DNA of 64,000 nt from Micractinium sp. NFX-FRZ (Eukaryota; Chlorophyta; Trebouxiophyceae; Chlorellales; Chlorellaceae). This document shows, one piece after another, positions 60,440-64,000 of this stretch. The first letter of the stretch is position 1. Every line of letters starts with the position of its first letter. The translations under genes and the position numbers were made by a program. Under the pieces are notes generated by a model that worked only from the letters and a program-made list of their open reading frames with translations, did no database searches and was not told the origin of the DNA. The stretch covers positions 1 to 64,000 of the forward strand of contig JAPTJF010000286.1 of assembly GCA_029339195.1 (NCBI GenBank). The letters run 5' to 3'.

Positions 60440-63091
60440 CTACTCTGCCGACACGCTCTCCAACTTGAAGCGCACGTAGCTGAACTCTGTGTGGTCGGTG
60501 GGGTCCACCCACAGAGCCTCTGCCTCTGCGGGGACAAACATTGACTCGCCGGTGCGGCCTCCCCCGCTGGGCCCGCTCAGCCTGCATGCGGTGTCAGGGT
60601 CGGGCGGCATGAAGGCAAGGTGGGCGCCAGTGTCAGGACTGTTGGCACCTGGGCGCCTGGCAGGTAGGTCATTTCTGTTGGCATGAACCGAAAGTTGGCA
60701 CATGGCATGGCACATGGGCGGTGCCCCGGCGGTGGAGCGGCGCCGGGGCAGGGGCGGCGGGGCATGGGCAGGCGGCGGTCGGCCAGGGCGGCAGCACTCA
60801 CGGCAGCATGGCGTGCCCCTTGTAGCGGATGACCCAGCGCTTCCCGCTGCTCGTCTTGTCCTTTGGGTACACATAGTCATCAGAGCGGAAGCTGCAGTTT
60901 GGTGAATCAAGAAGAGTCGCAGCAAGTCACGAAACAAAGCAAGGCCGCAAAGCCGGGACCGTGCAGGAGCAGTCAACGGGCAGGCAACAGCAAGAGGAGG
61001 GGGGCTGTGTGTCCAAGCCTGCACAAGCGGAATGCAATGCCAACATCTCAACAAGCACACTCACCTGGCCACCAGGCCGGCCTCGTCAAACGTAAAGATG
61101 CCGCTGGCTGTCATGCCCCCGTGGGTCACCGTGGCCTTGGCCTCTGAAGAGCAGAAAGTGTGAGCAGAAAGTGTGAGGTTGGGTGACGATGGGTGGCGTG
61201 CGCAGCTTCCCCACACATGTGTACAGGAATGTGTCAGAGGACCAGCGTGACACCATCCACAGCTGTCAGCCCGCCTCCTGCTTGTGTGCCCGTAGAAAAC
61301 CCAACCACCCCCCAGCCTGTGCATGAGGTGCGCTCACCGTTCTCCACCCCCGGCACCGCCTCCCACTTGATCCAAGCGCTGGGCAGCATGGCGCGGGGGA
61401 ACCCTGGGGTGTCTGCAGCCAGCGAGTAGCAGTGAAACTGAGGTAGGTCTCTTACCAATCAACAACACGTCACAGACATGCGCATGCCAGGGAATGGCAG
61501 GGGCCTTTGCACGTGGATGGTCGAGGCTGTGGATGTTATGGGTGCATCAGCCCCTACTAGTTCTCGCCGCCCCGGCGACAGCCACACCCCACCTCTGACG
61601 CCTCTGTCCGGCGCTGCCGGATGAGGCAAAGCGAAAGGGAAGCCTCATGCTGAGACTGAACGCACACCTGGCCTACATGGCCCAAACGCAGCACAGCACA
61701 CCACAGCAGGGCACAGCACAGGGCGGCATCCCTGTCTCTGGCCGTCGCCGGGCCCGTGGGCAGGGCATCTATTACGTCCACCGCCCTGCCCCGCCCCACA
61801 CACGCACTCCCCTAGAATGCGGCTCACCCGACAGCCAGCGCAGGAGCATCGACTTGTTGAGCACGTCCCCGCCCACGGCCTGGTTGGCCTTGAGCCAGCC
61901 CCAGAGGCGCCAGTCCACCTCGCCCTCCCCGCCCACCCGGCCGTCAAACCCCCGGATGCTGACCAGGGGCCGGTACTGCGCAGAGCACGACCAGAAGACG
62001 GCCGGCACCAGGCAGCTGTCCACCTGCGCGCTCCAGGGGGCCAGGGGGAGGGGGCAGGTGCCGTGAGAAGGGGGCAGCGTGGGGGCGCCGTGAGATGGGC
62101 AGGGTGTGGACAGGGTGTGGTTAGGAAAGTGGCAGCAGCTGGACCCAGGGATGGAGTGCACCAGGCAGCTGCCCAGCCCAGGCAGCAGGACCAGCAGAGG
62201 AAGGGGCGAGGTAGGAGGCAGGGAGCACTGGTTGGCACAGGGTGGCAGTGGAGCACGCGCAGAAGAGGGCGGGTGCAGGGGGGCTGGGCATCCCCCGGGG
62301 GGCAGAGGGGCGGGGTGCAGCGTCAGTGTCAGGGTATGGCCGCGCTGGGGTGCACCCGTGGTTCTGCCTTGTGGCCCCTGGGCGGCACTGTGCGCACATC
62401 ACAAGAGCGAGGTTGACGGGGAGGGGAGCTTGGTTAGCTGAGGGCAGGCCCCAAGCGGCGGCAGAGCAATGTATGGACTGCTCGCCGGCCTGGTTCAAAG
62501 TGCATGCAGGACTCCTGAAAGGGTGAGAATCAGCTACCCGACTTCATCAGCGCACAAACACCGGGGGGCTGGCAGGCCCAGGGCCCCACCTGCGTGGTCG
62601 CCATGGGCTGCCATTTGCCATTGGGGTCAAACTTAAACTCGCCCTTGGCCTTTGCAGTCACCACCCTGCAGCGAAAAACACACCACAGAGGGAGTAGCCT
62701 GATGGTGAAGCAGCACAGTGTCTATTTGTTTTACTCGCATCCTGCAGGCAGGGCAAAAGCAAACAGGGCGCACAGAGGCAGCGGCAGCGGCAGAGGCGCT
62801 CTGCTGGTAGGCAGCCAGGCGCATCAGGTGGGTGTCACCTGTTGCCGTGGATGCAAATTTCGCAACCCAACGCCACCCTACACCGGATGTAAGAGGTTCT
62901 CACCTGAAGTGTGGGGCAGGGAGAGCGGCCTTTTCCAGGTAGGTGCGCACGCAGGGCGGCACATCTGCCAGCGACTGCGCGGCGGCAGCGTCCGCCGTCA
63001 ACCCCGCATCCGCTGCCGCCGTGGTCTCGGCGCGCAGCTTCTGCAAGCTCGCGGCCACCTTGCGCTCGTAACTTCTGCTCAGGAAGCCCAT
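60440..63091 (-). CDS. DUF6544-like protein of unknown function
   Basis: Seven exons: 63091-62904, 62665-62590, 62023-61828, 61412-61338, 61143-61065, 60891-60802, 60581-60440, giving 281 residues in phase. The order of features recalls DUF6544 (DUF6920) proteins: VPPCVRTYLEKAAL near residue 45, KGEFKFDPNGKWQPM, then YRPLVSIRGFDG and GEGEVDWRLWG, KSMLLRWLSG, FPRAMLPSAWIKWE and GIFTFDEAG. That family is mainly known from bacteria and has no assigned reaction. No signal peptide or membrane helix is evident, so it is probably soluble. The start MGFLSRSYERK is the only ATG in the exon with this frame. Family assignment rests on remembered motif order and needs a profile search. Confidence 0.65.
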
Positions 63092-63639
63092 GGTGGTGGG
63101 GTGTGCTCGGGGGGTTGGTGATCGGTAGCGAGCGAAGGGGATGTCTGACCGGCAATGAAGGTGTGGTCAAGTGTTCAGTGGCTCACTCGCAGGGCAAATT
63201 GTGGCGCCTTTTAACGTATGCAGATGACCGGGTTGGTGGCGGCGGCAATCTTAGTTAAGCACCGGTCAGCTCCCCGAGCGCAGGCGCAGCAGGCATGGAG
63301 CGCGCGCGGAATGTCGCAGGTTCCTCGTTCACCCGCACACATTTCCCTCCACGTCGTCACATTGATATGGAACGTCTCGTCATCTATATACGAAGCTAAT
63401 ATGGGGCCCGCTCAGCGGGGCAGGGCAAGCGACGGCGCCTGCCAGCCCAGCAAGCTTGTACAGCAGCATCTCAGGTAGCGTCAAGCAGGCTGTTTGGATT
63501 GGGCGGCACCAAGCGGGGCTATGTGGCAGTCAGACTTGATCCCCGACTCCCCCTGCCGGCCTCGAACCCTTCAGGATGCGGCCGCCGGCCACTGGTCGAA
63601 AACAATTGCTTCCTGGTGCTGAAATGCTTGTGATGCTTG
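63092..63639. other. Intergenic, upstream of the DUF6544-like gene
   Basis: About 550 bases with the promoter of the minus-strand DUF6544-like gene. A less GC-rich patch lies at 63350-63400. I see no coding motif. Confidence 0.4.
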
Positions 63640-63815
63640 CACAAAAATTCTTTGTTAAAAAACTTTTTCAATAGTTCGTGTAGAACGTCAAATAGATTAC
63701 CAAAAATCTTATTTTTGGTACCAGTGAGTTCCAAAGTTTTCAAATTTGGAAACAAGAAAAAAAGAGATTTGCGTTCTATGAAAAAAAGAACAATAGTAAA
63801 TGTTCTTTTGTTTGC
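63640..63815. other. AT-rich island with three hairpins, possible organelle-DNA insert
   Basis: About 175 bases, mostly A and T, in an otherwise GC-rich window. Three inverted repeats sit within 112 bases: 63698-63720 (nine-base perfect arms, five-base loop), 63728-63753 (eight-base arms with one bulge) and 63784-63809 (eight-base perfect arms). The minus strand is open for about 45 Lys/Phe/Leu-rich codons through it. This texture is typical of green-algal plastid spacers, but I cannot name a source. Confidence 0.5.
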
Positions 63816-64000
63816 GGCATTGGACCATCAGCACCTGATAGCCGGGCAAGTTCTCTTGGAGTGTGGCGTGCGTCCGTCCTCGACGCCACCCACAGCTGAG
63901 CTGCTCGCTGCATGCAAAGACACGTTGTGGAAGGCCGGAGCCCCTCCAATAGCAAGGCAGGCACCGTGCCTCCCCTCCAGGTGACCCCGCCCCTTGGCGG
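63816..64000. other. Right edge of window, no gene recognised
   Basis: GC-rich sequence resumes after the AT-rich island. No motif or splice-consistent exon was recognised before the edge. Confidence 0.4.

Overview
The window looks like nuclear DNA of a GC-rich unicellular green alga. A Chlorella-type trebouxiophyte is my best guess, from style and not from a database match. Genes are broken into many short exons with GT-AG and some GC-AG introns, third positions are strongly G/C, low-complexity Ala/Gln/Ser tracts are common, and the product set is plant-like: a K+-type vacuolar H+-pyrophosphatase, a PPR protein, a GET2-like protein and a stand-alone PyrC-type dihydroorotase with an N-terminal leader. 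I found no bacterial operon, tRNA, rRNA, CRISPR array or intact transposon. For most genes the exon chains below were joined by hand; lengths sum to whole codons and phases match, but positions may be off by a base or two and none is confirmed by transcript data.

Layout. 1-2397: two minus-strand RING-CH (MARCH-type) ubiquitin-ligase genes, the first cut by the window edge. 3559-15320: a 24-exon plus-strand M1 aminopeptidase with a membrane anchor and a very long C-terminal part. 16111-17990 (minus): a GET2/CAML-like membrane protein. 18648-21506 (minus): PCNA, head to head with plus-strand dihydroorotase (21740-24901). 25688-29001 (minus): monoacylglycerol-lipase-like hydrolase ending in a peroxisomal-type tripeptide, head to head with a PPR protein (29562-34576). 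35006-41200: four more plus-strand RING-CH paralogues in tandem, the later ones progressively shortened. 42741-49871 (minus): an AAAP amino-acid transporter carrying about 870 extra N-terminal residues. 50157-51801 (minus): a small secreted/membrane protein. 53203-60108 (minus): H+-pyrophosphatase. 60440-63091 (minus): a DUF6544-like protein. 63640-63815: an AT-rich, hairpin-rich island.

The genes do not form one pathway. PCNA and dihydroorotase share a short divergent promoter and both serve DNA synthesis. The RING-CH genes are one local family with a single intron at an identical place inside the RING finger.

The most striking pattern is not a gene. In most of the multi-exon genes, introns carry degenerate direct copies of the adjoining exon end including its splice site, sometimes in two or three tandem copies. 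This points to repeated short tandem duplication across exon-intron borders, leaving decoy splice sites. It is described gene by gene in the findings.
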